The notes under the pieces were generated by a model, which had not been told where the DNA came from, searched no databases, and was given only the letters and a program-made list of their open reading frames with translations. 64,000 nucleotides of DNA, taken from contig JAPYXD010000700.1 of NCBI GenBank assembly GCA_030998225.1, positions 186,001-250,000 of the forward strand, written 5' to 3'. The position numbers were made by a program, and so were the translations under genes. Of the stretch, positions 24,997 to 38,142 are shown piece after piece; positions within the stretch are counted from its first letter, which is position 1, and each line of letters starts with the position of its first letter. Origin of the DNA: Diplolepis rosae (Eukaryota; Arthropoda; Insecta; Hymenoptera; Diplolepididae).

Positions 24997-25052
24997 TGCT
25001 CTAATATTAGAGCATTATATTAATTATATAAATATATATATATATATATATA
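24997..25052 (+). repeat. T unit 13: palindrome plus ~21-nt TA tract
   Basis: The palindrome is at 24997-25014 with the TTATATTAATT spacer; the TA run is at about 25032-25052. The downstream box shares AAGATTTGTACGC and TATAAGTC with the one after T unit 9. Confidence 0.92.
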
Positions 25053-26763
25053 AATTAAAAAATGCAGAGTATCTTACTCATCGCGTTATCGCGTAAAATA
25101 TCTTAACAATTGTTTAAAAATTTTATTTTTCGGGTTTTCGCGATTTCAGGACCAGTATTTGCATTATGGAATTGCTCTACTATAAATACAATACTTTTCA
25201 AAAAGTATTTCTAACAAAGATTTGTACGCATATATCTTATAAGTCAAATAAAAAAATCCAGAGTATCTTATTCTTCGCGTTATCGCGTAATTATGATTGG
25301 TAATTACATTACGGGAGTGATGTTCACTACAAATACAATACTTTTGTAAAAGTATTTCTAACAAAGATTTTTACGCATATATCTTATGGGTCAAATTAAA
25401 ATATCAAGAGTATCTTATTCTTCGCGTTATCGCGTAATTATGATTGTTAATTACATTACGGGCGTGATGTTCACTAAAAATACAATACTTTTGAAAAAGT
25501 ATTTCTAACAAAGAATTTTATGCATATATCTTATAGGTCAAATAAAAAAATCCAGAGTATCTTATTCTTCGCGTTATCGCGTAATTATGATTGGTAATTA
25601 CATTACGGGAGTGATGTTCACTACAAATACAATACTTTTGAAAAAGTATTCTCAACTAAGTTTTTTACGCATATATCTTACACGTCAATTCAAAATATCT
25701 CAAAAATTGTTTAAAAATTTTATTTTTCGGGTTTTCGCGGTTTCAGGATCAGTATTTGCATTATGGAATTGCTCTACTGTAAATAAAACACTTTTGAAAA
25801 AGTATTTCTAACAAAGATTTTTACGCATATATCTTATAGGTCAAATTAAAATATCCAGAGAATCTTAATCTTCGCGTTATAGCGTAATTATGATTGGTAA
25901 TTACATTAAGGGCGTGATGTTCACTAAAGATACAATACCTTTGTAGAAGTATTGTCAAATAAGCTTTTTACGCATATATCTCACATGTCAATTTAAAATA
26001 TCTTAAAAATTCTTAAAAATTTTATTTTTCGGGTTTTCGCGATTTCAGTACCAGTATTTGCATTATGGAATTGGTCTACTATAAATACAATACTTTTCAA
26101 AAAGTATTTCTAACAAAGATTTTTACGCATATATCTTATAGGTCAAATTAAAAAATCCAGAGTATCTTATTCTTCGCGTTATCGCGTAATTATGATTGGT
26201 AATTACATTACGGGAGTGATGTTCACTATAAATACAATACTTTTGAAAAAGTATTTCTAACAAAGATTTTTATGCATATATCTTATAGGTCAAATTAAAA
26301 AATGCAGAGTATCTTATTCTTCGCGTTATCGCGTAATTATGATTGGTAATTACATTACGGGAGTGATGTTCACTACAAATACAATACTTTTGAAAAAGTA
26401 TTCTCAACTAAGTTTTTTACGCATATATCTCACATGTCAATTCAAAATATCTTAAAAATTGTTTAAAAATTTTATTTTTCGGGTTTTCGCGGTTTCAGGA
26501 ACCACATTTGCATTATGGAATTGCTCTACTGTAAATAAAACACTTTTGAAAAAGTATTTCTAACAAAGATTTTTAAGCATATACCTTATAGGTCAAATTA
26601 AAATATCAAGAGAATCTTATTCTTCGCGTTATCGCGTAATTATGATTGGTAATTACATTACGGGCGTGATGTTCACTAAAAATACAATACTTTTGAAAAA
26701 GTATTTCTAACAAAGAATTTTATGCATATATCTTATAGGTCAAATTAAAAAATCCAGAGTATC

Positions 26764-27293
26764 TTATTCTTCGCGTTATCGCGTAATTATGATTGGTAAT
26801 TACATTACGGGAGTGATGTTCACTATAAATACAATACTTTTGAAAAAGTATTTCTAACAAAGATTTTTATGCATATATCTTATAGGTCAAATTAAAAAAT
26901 GCAGAGTATCTTATTCTTCGCGTTATCGCGTAATTATGATTGGTAATTACATTACGGGAGTGATGTTCACTATAAATACAATACTTTTGAAAAAGTATTT
27001 CTAACAAAGATTTTTATGCATATATCTTATAGGTCAAATTAAAAAATGCAGAGTATCTTATTCTTCGCGTTATCGCGTAATTATGATTGGTAATTACATT
27101 ACGGGAGTGATGTTCACTACAAATACAATACTTTTGAAAAAATATTCTCAACTAAGTTTTTTACGCATATATCTTACATGTCAATTCAAAATATCTCAAA
27201 AATTGTTTAAAAATTTTATTTTCCGTGTTTTCTCGGTTTCAGTATCAGTATTTGCATTATGGAATTGCTCTAATATTAGAGCATTATATTAAT

Positions 27294-27338
<45 letters not shown>

Positions 27339-28385
27339 TAAAAAATGCAGAGTATCTTACTCATCGCGTTATCGCGTAAAATATCTTAACAATTGTTTAA
27401 AAATTTTATTTTTCGGGTTTTCGCGATTTCAGGACCAGTATTTGCATTATGGAATTGCTCTACTATAAATACAATACTTTTCAAAAGTATTTCTAACAAA
27501 GATTTTTACGCATATATCTTATAGGTCAAATTAAAATATCAAGAGAATCTTATTCTTCGCGTTATCGCGTAATTATGATTGGTAATTACATTACGGGCGT
27601 GATGTTCACTATAAATACAATACATTTCAAAAAGTATTTCTAACAAAGATTTTTACGCATATATCTTATGGGTCAAATTAAAATATCAAGAGTATCTTAT
27701 TCTTCGCGTTATCGCGTAATTATGATTGGTAATTACATTACGGGCGTGATGTTCACTAAAAATACAATACTTTTGAAAAAGTATTTCTAACAAAGAATTT
27801 TATGCATATATCTTATAGGTCAAATAAAAAAATCCAGAGTATCTTATTCTTCGCGTTATCGCGTAATTATGATTGGTAATTACATTACGGGAGTGATGTT
27901 CACTACAAATACAATACTTTTGAAAAAGTATTCTCAACTAAGTTTTTTACGCATATATCTTACACGTCAATTCAAAATATCTCAAAAATTGTTTAAAAAT
28001 TTTATTTTTCGGGTTTTCGCGGTTTCAGGATCAGTATTTGCATTATGGAATTGCTCTACTGTAAATAAAACACTTTTGAAAAAGTATTTCTAACAAAGAT
28101 TTTTACGCATATATCTTATAGGTCAAATTAAAATATCCAGAGAATCTTAATCTTCGCGTTATAGCGTAATTATGATTGGTAATTACATTAAGGGCGTGAT
28201 GTTCACTAAAGATACAATACCTTTGTAAAAGTATTGTCAAATAAGCTTTTTACGCATATATCTCACATGTCAATTTAAAATATCTTATAAATTCTTAAAA
28301 ATTTTATTTTTCGGGTTTTCGCGATTTCAGTACCAGTATTTGCACTATGGAATTGGTCTACTATAAATACAATACTTTTCAAAAA
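26764..28385 (+). repeat. Dispersed segment S, copy 3
   Basis: This matches about 8400-10010, including the T unit, the ATACATTTCAAAAAG box and the G variant CTTATAAATTCTTAAAAATT near 28.28 kb. One dyad here has lost an A (TTTTCAAAAGTATT, near 27480). Confidence 0.85.
27266..27335 (+). repeat. T unit 14: palindrome plus ~35-nt TA tract
   Basis: The palindrome is at 27266-27283 with the TTATATTAATT spacer; the TA run is at about 27301-27335. The flanks match T unit 2 at an offset of about 18.36 kb. The typical deletion junction follows. Confidence 0.92.
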
Positions 28386-28734
28386 GTATTTCTAACAAAG
28401 ATTTTTACGCATATATCTTATAGGTCAAATTAAAATATCCAGAGAATCTTAATCTTCGCGTTATAGCGTAATTATGATTGGTAATTACATTAAGGGCGTG
28501 ATGTTCACTAAAGATACAATACCTTTGTAAAAGTATTGTCAAATAAGCTTTTTACGCATATATCTCACATGTCAATTTAAAATATCTTATAAATTCTTAA
28601 AAATTTTATTTTTCGGGTTTTCGCGATTTCAGTACCAGTATTTGCATTATGGAATTGGTCTACTATAAATACAATACTTTTCAAAAAGTATTTCTAACAA
28701 AGATTTTTACGCATATATCTTATAGGTCAAATTA
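28131..28734 (+). repeat. Two near-identical ~302-bp NG dimers in tandem
   Basis: The stretch beginning AAATATCCAGAGAATCTTAATC at 28131 repeats at 28433 with the same private G variant (CTTATAAATTCTTAAAAATT). The two copies differ at TTTGCACTATGG against TTTGCATTATGG. This looks like a recent local duplication of one dimer. Confidence 0.88.
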
Positions 28735-29274
28735 AAATATCAAGAGAATCTTATTCTTCGCGTTATCGCGTAATTATGATTGGTAATTACATTACGGGCG
28801 TGATGTTCACTATAAATACAATACTTTTCAAAAAGTATTTCTAACAAAGATTTTTACGCATATATCTTATAGGTCAAATTAAAATATCAAGAGAATCTTA
28901 TTCTTCGCGTTATCGCGTAATTATGATTGGTAATTACATTACGGGCGTGATGTTCACTAAAAATACAATACTTTTGAAAAAGTATTTCTAACAAAGATTT
29001 TTACGCATATATCTTATAGGTCAAATTAAAATATCAAGAGTATCTTATTCTTCGCGTTATCGCGTAATTATGATTGGTAATTACATTACGGGAGTGATGT
29101 TCACTATAAATACAATACTTTTGAAAAAGTATTCTCAACTAAGTTTTTTACGCATATATCTCACATGTCAATTCAAAATATCTTAAAAATTGTTTAAAAA
29201 TTTTATTTTTCGGGTTTTCGCGGTTTCAGGATCAGTATTTGCATTATGGAATTGCACTACCATAAATAAAACAC

Positions 29275-29419
29275 TTTTGAAAAATTATTTCTAACAAAGA
29301 TTTTTAAGCATATATCTTATAGGTCAAATTAAAATATCAAGAGAATCTTATTCTTCGCGTTTTCGCGTTTTCAGGATTAGTAATGGCATTATGGGATCGC
29401 TCTACTATAAATAAAATAC
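29275..29419 (+). repeat. N/G hybrid monomer of 145 bp
   Basis: The unit starts as N (ATATCAAGAGAATC, TTATTCTTCGCG) and switches in the tail to G sequence (TTTTCGCGTTTTCAGG, ATTAGTAATGGCATTATGGG). The distance between flanking dyads is 145 bp, matching neither parent. The G part is the subtype otherwise seen at about 53.6-54.9 and 62.4-63.7 kb. Confidence 0.85.
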
Positions 29420-30602
29420 TTTTGAAAAAGTATTTCTAACAAAGAATTTTATGCATATATCTTATAGGTCAAATTAAAAAATCCAGAGTATCTTACTCAT
29501 CGCGTTATCGCGTAATTATGATTGGTAATTACATTACGGGCGTGTTGTTCACTAAAAATACAATACTTTTGAAAAAGTATTGTCAACTTAGGTTTTTACG
29601 CATATATCTCACATGTCAATTTGAAATATCTTAAAAATTTTTTTAAAAAATTTTATTTTTCGGGTTTTCGCGTTTTCAGGATTTGTAATGGCATTATGGG
29701 ATAGCTTTACTATAAATACAATACTTTTCAAAAATTATTTCTAACAAAGATTTTTACGCATATATCTTATAGGTCAAATTAAAATATCAAGAGTATCTTA
29801 TTCTTCGCGTTATCGCGTAATTATGATTGGTAATTACATTACGGGAGTGATGTTCACTATAAATACAATACTTTTGAAAAAGTATTTCTAACAAAGATTT
29901 TTATTCATATATCTTATAGGTCAAATTAAAAAATGCAGAGTATCTTATTCTTCGCGTTATCGCGTAATTATGATTGGTAATTACATTACGGGAGTGATGT
30001 TCACTACAAATACAATACTTTTGAAAAAGTATTCTCAACTAAGTTTTTTACGCATATATCTCACATGTCAATTCAAAATATCTTAAAAATTGTTTAAAAA
30101 TTTTATTTTTCGGGTTTTCGCGGTTTCAGGATCAGTATTTGCATTATGGAATTGCACTACCATAAATAAAACACTTTTGAAAAATTATTTCTAACAAAGA
30201 TTTTTAAGCATATACCTTATAGGTCTAATTAAAATATCAAGAGAATCTTATTCTTCGCGTTATCGCGTAATTATGATTGGTAATTACATTACGGGCGTGA
30301 TGTTCACTAAAAATACAATACTTTTGAAAAAGTATTTCTAACAAAGAATTTTATGCATATATCTTATAGGTCAAATTAAAAAATCCAGAGAATCTTAATC
30401 TTCGCGTTATAGCGTAATTATGATTGGTAATTACATTAAGGGCGTGATGTTCACTAAACATACAATACCTTTGTAAAAGTATTGTCAAATAAGCTTTTTA
30501 CGCATATATCTCACATGTCAATTTAAAATATCTTAAAAATTCTTAAAAATCTTTATTTTCCGTGTTTTCTCGGTTTCAGTATCAGTATTTGCATTATGGA
30601 AT

Positions 30603-30630
30603 TGCTCTAATATTAGAGCATTAAATTAAT

Positions 30631-30666
<36 letters not shown>
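30603..30666 (+). repeat. T unit 15: palindrome plus ~29-nt TA tract
   Basis: The palindrome is at 30603-30620 with the TTAAATTAATT spacer; the TA run is at about 30638-30666. The typical truncated-N to truncated-G junction follows. Confidence 0.92.
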
Positions 30667-30669
<3 letters not shown>

Positions 30670-31089
30670 TAAAAAATGCAGAGTATCTTACTCATCGCGT
30701 TATCGCGTAAAATATCTTAACAATTGTTTAAAAATTTTATTTTTCGGGTTTTCGCGATTTCAGGACCAGTATTTGCATTATGGAATTGCTCTACTATAAA
30801 TACAATACTTTTCAAAAAGTATTTCTAACAAAGATTTTTACGCATATATCTTATAGGTCAAATTAAAAAATGCAGAGTATCTTATTCTTCGCGTTATCGC
30901 GTAATTATGATTGGTAATTACATTACGGGAGTGATGTTCACTACAAATACAATACTTTTGAAAAAATATTCTCAACTAAGTTTTTTACGCATATATCTTA
31001 CATGTCAATTCAAAATATCTCAAAAATTGTTTAAAAATTTTATTTTCCGTGTTTTCTCGGTTTCAGTATCAGTATTTGCATTATGGAAT

Positions 31090-31117
31090 TGCTCTAATAT
31101 TAGAGCATTATATTAAT

Positions 31118-31159
<42 letters not shown>
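31090..31159 (+). repeat. T unit 16: last T copy, ~35-nt TA tract
   Basis: The palindrome is at 31090-31107 with the TTATATTAATT spacer; the TA run is at about 31125-31159. The typical junction follows. No T copy is seen in the remaining 32.8 kb of the window. Confidence 0.92.
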
Positions 31160-31162
<3 letters not shown>

Positions 31163-31165
31163 TAA

Positions 31166-34100
31166 AAAATGCAGAGTATCTTACTCATCGCGTTATCGCG
31201 TAAAATATCTTAACAATTGTTTAAAAATTTTATTTTTCGGGTTTTCGCGATTTCAGGACCAGTATTTGCATTATGGAATTGCTCTACTATAAATACAATA
31301 CTTTTCAAAAAGTATTTCTAACAAAGATTTTTACGCATATATCTTATAGGTCAAATTAAAATATCAAGAGAATCTTATTCTTCGCGTTATCGCGTAATTA
31401 TGATTGGTAATTACATTACGGGCGTGATGTTCACTATAAATACAATACATTTCAAAAAGTATTTCTAACAAAGATTTTTACGCATATATCTTATAGGTCA
31501 AATTAAAATATCAAGAGAATCTTATTCTTCGCGTTATCGCGTAATTATGATTGGTAATTACATTACGGGCGTGATGTTCACTATAAATACAATACTTTTC
31601 AAAAAGTATTTCTAACAAAGATTTTTACGCATATATCTTATAGGTCAAATTAAAATATCAATAGAATCTTATTCTTCGCGTTATCGCGTAATTATGATTG
31701 GTAATTACATTACGGGCGTGATGTTCACTAAAAATACAATACTTTTGAAAAAGTATTTCTAACAAAGATTTTTACGCATATATCTTATAGGTCAAATTAA
31801 AATATCAAGAGTATCTTATTCTTCGCGTTATCGCGTAATTATGATTGGTAATTACATTACGGGAGTGATGTTCACTATAAATACAATACTTTTGAAAAAG
31901 TATTCTCAACTAAGTTTTTTACGCATATATCTCACATGTCAATTCAAAATATCTTAAAAATTGTTTAAAAATTTTATTTTTCGGGTTTTCGCGGTTTCAG
32001 GATCAGTATTTGCATTATTGAAATGCACTACCATAAATAAAACACTTTTGAAAAATTATTTCTAACAAAGAATTTTATGCATATATCTTATAGGTCAAAT
32101 TAAAAAATCCAGAGTATCTTATTCTTCGCGTTATCGCGTAATTATGATTGGTAATTACATTACGGGAGTGATGTTCACTATAAATACAATACTTTTCAAA
32201 AAGTATTTCTAACAAAGATTTTTACGCATATATCTTATAGGTCAAATTAAAATATCAAGAGAATCTTATTCTTCGCGTTATCGCGTAATTATGATTGGTA
32301 ATTACATTACGGGCGTGATGTTCACTATAAATACAATACATTTCAAAAAGTATTTCTAACAAAGATTTTTACGCATATATCTTATAGGTCAAATTAAAAT
32401 ATCAAGAGAATCTTATTCTTCGCGTTATCGCGTAATTATGATTGGTAATTACATTACGGGCGTGATGTTCACTATAAATACAATACTTTTCAAAAAGTAT
32501 TTCTAACAAAGATTTTTACGCATATATCTTATAGGTCAAATTAAAATATCAATAGAATCTTATTCTTCGCGTTATCGCGTAATTATGATTGGTAATTACA
32601 TTACGGGCGTGATGTTCACTATAAATACAATACTTTTCAAAAAGTATTTCTAACAAAGATTTTTACGCATATATCTTATAGGTCAAATTAAAATATCAAT
32701 AGAATCTTATTCTTCGCGTTATCGCGTAATTATGATTGGTAATTACATTACGGGCGTGATGTTCACTAAAAATACAATACTTTTGAAAAAGTATTTCTAA
32801 CAAAGATTTTTACGCATATATCTTATAGGTCAAATTAAAATATCAAGAGTATCTTATTCTTCGCGTTATCGCGTAATTATGATTGGTAATTACATTACGG
32901 GAGTGATGTTCACTATAAATACAATACTTTTGAAAAAGTATTCTCAACTAAGCTTTTTACGCATATATCTCACATGTCAATTTAAAATATCTTAAAAATT
33001 GTTTAAAAATTTTATTTTTCGGGTTTTCGCGATTTCAGGACCAGTATTTGCATTATGGAATTGCTCTACTATAAATACAATACTTTTCAAAAAGTATTTC
33101 TAACAAAGATTTTTACGCATATATCTTATAGGTCAAATTAAAATATCAAGAGAATCTTATTCTTCGCGTTATCGCGTAATTATGATTGGTAATTACATTA
33201 CGGGCGTGATGTTCACTATAAATACAATACATTTCAAAAAGTATTTCTAACAAAGATTTTTACGCATATATCTTATGGGTCAAATTAAAATATCCAGAGA
33301 ATCTTATTCTTCGCGTTATCGCGTAATTATGATTGGTAATTACTTTACGGGCGTGATGTTCACTAAAGATACAATACCTTTGTAAAAGTATTCTCAACTA
33401 AGTTTTTTACTCATATATCTTACATGTCAATTCAAAATAACTCAAAAATTGTTTAAAAATTTTATTTTTCGGGTTTTCGCGGTTTCAGGATCAGTATTTG
33501 CATTATGGAATTGCTCTACTGTAAATAAAACACTTTTGAAAAAGTATTTCTAACAAAGATTTTTACGCATATATCTTATAGGTCAAATTAAAATATCCAG
33601 AGAATCTTAATCTTCGCGTTATAGCGTAATTATGATTGGTAATTACATTAAGGGCGTGATGTTCACTAAAGATACAATACCTTTGTAAAAGTATTGTCAA
33701 ATAAGCTTTTTACGCATATATCTCACATGTCAATTTAAAATATCTTATAAATTCTTAAAAATTTTATTTTTCGGGTTTTCGCGATTTCAGTACCAGTATT
33801 TGCATTATGGAATTGGTCTACTATAAATACAATACTTTTCAAAAAGTATTTCTAACAAAGATTTTTACGCATATATCTTATAGGTCAAATTAAAATATCA
33901 AGAGAATCTTATTCTTCGCGTTATCGCGTAATTATGATTGCTAATTACATTACGGGCGTGATGTTCACTATAAATACAATACTTTTCAAAAAGTATTTCT
34001 AACAAAGATTTTTACGCATATATCTTATAGGTCAAATTAAAATATCAAGAGAATCTTATTCTTCGCGTTATCGCGTAATTATGATTGGTAATTACATTAC

Positions 34101-35276
34101 GGGCGTGATGTTCACTATAAATACAATACTTTTCAAAAAGTATTTCTAACAAAGATTTTTACGCATATATCTTATAGGTCAAATTAAAATATCAATAGAA
34201 TCTTATTCTTCGCGTTATCGCGTAATTATGATTGGTAATTACATTACGGGCGTGATGTTCACTAAAAATACAATACTTTTGAAAAAGTATTTCTAACAAA
34301 GATTTTTACGCATATATCTTATAGGTCAAATTAAAATATCAAGAGTATCTTATTCTTCGCGTTATCGCGTAATTATGATTGGTAATTACATTACGGGAGT
34401 GATGTTCACTATAAATACAATACTTTTGAAAAAGTATTTCTAACCAAGATTTTTATGCATATATCTTATAGGTCAAATTAAAAAATGCAGAGTATCTTAT
34501 TCTTCGCGTTATCGCGTAATTATGATTGGTAATTACATTACGGGAGTGATGTTCACTACAAATACAATACTTTTGAAAAAGTATTCTCAACTAAGTTTTT
34601 TACGCATATATCTCACATGTCAATTCAAAATATCTTAAAAATTGTTTAAAAATTTTATTTTGCGGGTTTTCGCGTTTTCAGGATCAGTATTTGCATTATG
34701 GAATTGCTCTACTGTAAATAAAACACTTTTGAAAAAGTATTTCTAACAAAGATTTTTAAGCATATACCTTATAGGTCAAATTAAAATATCAAGAGAATCT
34801 TATTCTTCGCGTTATCGCGTAATTATGATTGGTAATTACATTACGGGCGTGATGTTCACTAAAAATACAATACTTTTGAAAAAGTATTTCTAACAAAGAA
34901 TTTTATGCATATATCTTATAGGTCAAATTAAAAAATCCAGAGTATCTTATTCTTCGCGTTATCGCGTAATTATGATTGTTAATTACATTACGGGAGTGAT
35001 GTTCACTACAAATACAATACTTTTGAAAAAATATTCTCAACTAAGTTTTTTACGCATATATCTTACATGTCAATTCAAAATATCTCAAAAATGGTTTAAA
35101 AATTTTATTTTTCGGGTTTTCGCGGTTTCAGGATCAGTATTTGCATTATGGAATTGCTCTACTGTAAATAAAACACTTTTGAAAAAGTATTTCTAACAAC
35201 GATTTTTACGCATATATCTTATAGGTCAAATTAAAATATCCAGAGAATCTTAATCTTCGCGTTATAGCGTAATTAT
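31166..35276 (+). repeat. Array block C: N/G array without T
   Basis: This block starts with the usual truncated N-G junction after T unit 16, then N runs (about 31.39-31.85 kb and 32.15-32.88 kb, the latter about six N in a row), then NNG and NG units. The ATACATTTCAAAAAG box recurs at about 31.45, 32.34 and 33.23 kb. No gene is present. Confidence 0.88.
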
Positions 35277-38142
35277 GATTGGTAATTACATTAAGGGCGT
35301 GATGTTCACTAAACATACAATACCTTTGTAAAAGTATTGTCAAATAAGCTTTTTACGCATATATCTCACATGTCAATTTAAAATATCTTAAAAATTCTTA
35401 AAAATCTTTATTTTCCGTGTTTTCTCGGTTTCAGTATCAGTATTTGCATTATGGAATTGCTCTAATATAAATACAATACTTTTCAAAAAGTATTTCTAAC
35501 AAAGATTTTTACGCATACATCTTATAGGTCAAATTAAAAAATCCAGAGAATATTTTTCTTCGTGTTATTGCGTAATTATGATTGGTAATTACATTACGGG
35601 CGTGATGTTCACTAAAAATACAATACTTTTGAAAAAGTAATTCTAACAAAGATTTTTATCCATATATCTTATAGGTCAAATTAAAAAATCCAGAGTATCT
35701 TATTCTTCGCGTTATCGCGTAATTATGATTGGTAATTACATTACGGGAGTGATGTTCACTTTAAATACAATACTTTTGAAAAAGTATTCTCAACTAAGTT
35801 TTTTACGCATATATCTTACATGTCAATTCAAAATATCTTAAAAATTGTTTAAAAATTTTATTTTTCGGGTTTTAGCGGTTTCTGTACCAGTATTTGCATT
35901 ATGGAATTGCTCTACAGTAAATAAACCACTTTTGAAAAAGTATTTCTAACATAGATTTTTACGCATATATCTTATAGGTCAAATTAAAATATCAAGAGTA
36001 TCTTATTCTTCGCGTTATCGCGTAATTATGATTGGTAATTACATTACGGGCGTGATGTTCACTACAAATACAATACTTTTGAAAAAGTATTTCTAACAAA
36101 TATTTTTATGCATATATCCTATAGGTCAAATTAAAAAATGCAGAATATCTTATTCATCGCGTTATCGCGTAATTATGATTGGTAATTACATTACGGGCGT
36201 GATGTTCACTGAAAATACAATACTTTTGAAAAAGTATTTCTAACAAATATTTTTATGCATATATCTTATAGGTCAAATTAAAAAATGCAGAGTATCTTAC
36301 TCATCGCGTTATCGCGTAATTATGATTGGTAATTACATTACGGGCGTGTTGTTCACTAAAAATACAATACTTTTGAAAAAGTATTTCTAACAAAGAATTT
36401 TATGCATATATCTTATAGGTCAAATTAAAAAATCCAGAGTATCTTATTCTGCGCGTTATCGCGTAATTATGGTTGGTAATTACATTACGGGAGTGATGTT
36501 CACTACAAATACAATTCCTTTGTAAAAGTATTGTCAATTAAGCCTGTTACGCATATATCACACATGTCAATTTAAAATATCTTAAAAATTCTTAAAAATT
36601 ATTATTTTCCGGGTTTTCGCGGTATCAGTATCAGTAATTGCATTATGGAATTGCTCTACTATAAATACAATACTTTTGAAAAAGTATTCTCAACTAAGTT
36701 TTTTACGCATATATCTTACATGTTAATTCAAAATATATTAAAAATTGTTTAAAAATTTTATTTTTCGGGTTTTAGCGGTTTCAGGACCAGTATTTGCATT
36801 ATGGAATTGGTCTACTGTAAATAAAACACTTTTGAAAAAGTATTTCTAACAAAGATTTTTACGCATATATCTAATAGGTCAAATTAAAATATCCAGAGAA
36901 TCTTATTCTTCGCGTCATCCCGTAATTATGATTGGTAATTACATTACGGGCGTGATGTTCACTAAAAATACAATACCTTTGTAAAAGTATTGTCAATTAA
37001 GTTTTTTACGCATATATCTCACATGTCGATTTAAAATATCTTAAAAATTGTTTAAAAATTTTATTTTTCGGGTTTTAGCGGTTTCAGGACCAGTATTTGC
37101 ATTATGGAATTGTTCTACTATAAATAAAATACTTTTGAAAAAGTAATTCCAACAGAGATTTTTACGCATATATCTAACAGGTCAAATTAAAATATCCAGA
37201 GAATCTTATTCTTCGCGTTATCGCGTAATTGTGATTGGTAATTACATTACGGGAGTGATAATCACTATAAATACAATACTTTTGAAAAAGTATTGTCTAC
37301 TTAGGTTTTTACGCATATATCTCACATGTCAATTTAAAATATCTTAAAAATTTTTAAAAAAATTTTATTTTTCGGGTTTTCGCGTTTTCAGGATCAATAA
37401 TTTCATTATGGAATTGTTCTACTATAAATAAAATACTTTTGAAAAAGTAATTCCAACAGAGATTTTTACGCATATATCTTACAGGTCTATTTAAAATATC
37501 CAGAGAATTTTATTCTTCGCATTATCGCGTAATTATGATTGGTAATTACATTACGGGCTTGATGTTCACTAAAAATACAATACCTTTGTAAAAGTATTGT
37601 CAATTAAGCTTGTTACGCATATATCTCACATGTGAATTTAAAATATCTTACAAATTCTTAAAAATTTTTATTTTCCGGGTTTTCGCGGTTTCAGTATCAG
37701 TATTTGCATTATGGAATTGCTCTACTATAAATACAATACTTTTCAAAAAGTATTTCTAACAAAGATTTTTACGCATACATCTTATAGGTCAAATTAAAAA
37801 ATCCAGAGAATATTTTTCTTCGTGTTATTGCGTAATTGTGATTGGTAATTACATTAAGGAGTGATGTTCACTATAAATACAATACTTTTGAAAAAGTATT
37901 GTCAACTTAGGTTTTTACGCATATATCTCACATGTCAATTGAAAATATCTTAAAAATTTTTTAAAAAATTTTATTTTTCGGGTTTTCACGTTTTCAGGAT
38001 CAATAATTTCATTATGGAATTGTTCTACTGTAAATAAAATACTTTTGAAAAAGTAATTCCAACAGAGATTTTTACGCATATATCTTACAGGTCTATTTAA
38101 AATATCCAGAGAATTTTATTCTTCGTGTTATCGCGTAATTAT
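35277..38142 (+). repeat. 2.87-kb 19-mer higher-order repeat, copy 1
   Basis: Between the N motif at 35277 and its counterpart at 38143 I count 11 N and 8 G tails, predicting 2865 bp against 2866 observed. Private markers include TCTAATATAAATAC at 35461, GGTTGGTAATTAC near 36473, CGTCATCCCGTAATTATG near 36913 and GCATACATC boxes. Two G monomers are adjacent near 36.6-36.8 kb. Confidence 0.92.

Larger units (their letters stand above)
24350..25400 (+). repeat. Chimeric partial third copy of the T-rich segment
   Basis: The left part, with CCGTGATTTCTCGG and T unit 12, matches 17.7-18.3 kb at an offset of about 6747. The right part, after T unit 13, matches 19.86-20.16 kb at an offset of 5209 (shared GATTTGTACGC and TATAAGTC). 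The 1.5-kb difference in offset shows that an internal stretch is missing or was exchanged. Confidence 0.75.
7391..31165 (+). repeat. Array block B: domain containing all 16 T units
   Basis: This block mixes N, G and a third component (T: palindrome plus TA tract). All T copies seen in the window lie here. Most T copies follow a diagnostic G variant with CCGTGTTTTCTCGG and precede a truncated N joined directly to a truncated G. N runs of up to about six occur, for example 20.08-20.82 kb. No gene is present. Confidence 0.9.
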
